Source: Lachnospiraceae bacterium
GTDB lineage: Bacteria; Bacillota_A; Clostridia; Lachnospirales; Lachnospiraceae
Length of the DNA stretch: 6,884 bases
Assembly: GCA_017540915.1 (NCBI GenBank)
Contig: JAFYAD010000045.1
Span: 1 to 6,884 of the forward strand
Direction of reading: 5' to 3'
Shown: piece by piece, positions 6,525 to 6,884 of the stretch
How positions within the stretch are numbered: the first letter of the stretch is position 1
How the letters are laid out: every line of letters starts with the position of its first letter
Notes under the pieces: generated by a model
Database searches by the model: none
The model's input: only the letters and a program-made list of their open reading frames with translations
Told to the model about the DNA's origin: nothing
Translations under genes and position numbers: made by a program

Positions 6525-6569
6525 TGAAATAATACACGATTTCTGAAAACGATATCGCGCACACCATTA

Positions 6570-6884
6570 TCAGTATCCTGCGTAATCCTTTATCTGCATT
6601 GCACCGTAATATGCGTATTTCGGCTGAAGATCTTTATCATACAGCTGCGGATAGTACTCACTCCTCCATGAAGAACTGTCCGTAAAGCCCCAGAAAGTAA
6701 CCGAGTCCATAGAGATCTTACCGGCATCAGCCCTCTCAAACAGACCATTTATCAATTTGTAATAATACCGACCCTGCTCTTTGAATTTGTCCTGCGTTGG
6801 CATGGCAGGCGCCTGATAAGCACCAAGTCCGAGATCAAGCTCCGTGACCTCCAGCTTAAGCCCCGATGAAGCCAGTTTATCCAC
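6570..6884 (-). CDS. GH10 endo-1,4-beta-xylanase, C-terminal fragment (N-terminus outside window)
   Basis: Hydrolyses internal beta-1,4 bonds of xylan; probably secreted, though the N-terminus is not visible. The frame is open at base 6884, so only the last 104 residues are seen; the first codon there, GTG, is an internal Val. Residues 8-18 of the fragment (GLKLEVTELDL) match the GH10 active-site signature, with the catalytic nucleophile at Glu15. VTFWGFTDSSSWR (62-74) is the conserved Trp-rich segment near the end of the barrel that lines the substrate cleft, and YPQLYDKDLQPKYAYYGA (78-95) is the usual final stretch before the last helix. The protein ends about ten residues later at KDYAGY, so no C-terminal carbohydrate-binding module follows. 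The downstream terminator separates it from the transporter unit, so shared regulation is not implied. The family call is firm; overall domain layout is unknown. Confidence 0.93.
   Translation of the reverse strand: MDKLASSGLKLEVTELDLGLGAYQAPAMPTQDKFKEQGRYYYKLINGLFERADAGKISMDSVTFWGFTDSSSWRSEYYPQLYDKDLQPKYAYYGAMQIKDYAGY

Larger units (their letters stand above)
6244..6569. other. Non-coding region between xylanase and transporter unit
   Basis: The 326 bases carry no plausible gene on either strand. From right to left they hold a 7-base-arm dyad (6509-6524), an AT-rich stretch with repeated CTATA/TATAG words (6396-6437), the terminator (6345-6391), the AT-rich dyad (6314-6329), the ACCGGTT inverted-repeat cluster (6279-6308) and the ATPase ribosome binding site. 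I see no tRNA, no recognisable S-box or T-box leader and no mobile-element end. The promoter of the five-gene unit should lie between the terminator and about 6280, but no clear -35/-10 pair is present. Confidence 0.7.

Noticed and set aside
1..6884. CRISPR arrays, tRNA or rRNA genes, insertion sequences, phage attachment sites
   Set aside because: I looked through both strands and saw no regular spaced repeats, cloverleaf-like sequence, transposase frame or terminal inverted repeats.

Overview
The window reads as the chromosome of a low-to-moderate GC anaerobic Firmicute. A fibre-degrading member of the Clostridia, Lachnospiraceae-like, is my best guess. Reasons are purine-rich AGGAGG-type ribosome binding sites, two TTG starts, a lipoprotein signal of Gram-positive style and a GH10 xylanase next door. 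The taxon is inferred from general character, not from a marker gene. Every convincing gene is on the minus strand, so the window is best read from high to low coordinates.

Right edge (6884-6570): the C-terminal third of a GH10 endo-1,4-beta-xylanase. A 326-base non-coding stretch (6569-6244) follows. It holds a strong symmetrical intrinsic terminator (6345-6391), several small dyads, and just upstream of the next gene a compact cluster of overlapping inverted repeats (6279-6308) that looks like an operator or a folded leader.

From 6243 to the left edge runs one tightly packed five-gene transcription unit: ABC ATPase, ABC permease, sulfatase 1, substrate-binding lipoprotein, sulfatase 2 (cut by the window edge). 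Gaps are 14, 17, 55 and 14 bases. The three transporter parts belong to the SsuABC/TauABC (sulfonate, taurine, sulfate ester) group. Both sulfatases are type I formylglycine enzymes with the Cys-type motif CSATR and resemble Pseudomonas arylsulfatase AtsA; neither has a signal peptide. The second sulfatase is an unbroken reading frame from 1157 to base 1 with no stop in the window, so a closed-ORF search misses it.

Together the genes suggest a sulfate-ester scavenging system. The lipoprotein captures an organic sulfate ester outside the cell, the permease and ATPase import it, and two diverged cytoplasmic sulfatases release sulfate and the alcohol or phenol. The parallel is the Pseudomonas ats locus (AtsRBC transporter plus AtsA). 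The substrate is not identifiable from sequence. No sulfatase-maturing enzyme is in the window. Start sites were revised from the Shine-Dalgarno positions for the ATPase (TTG at 6243) and sulfatase 1 (ATG at 4643).
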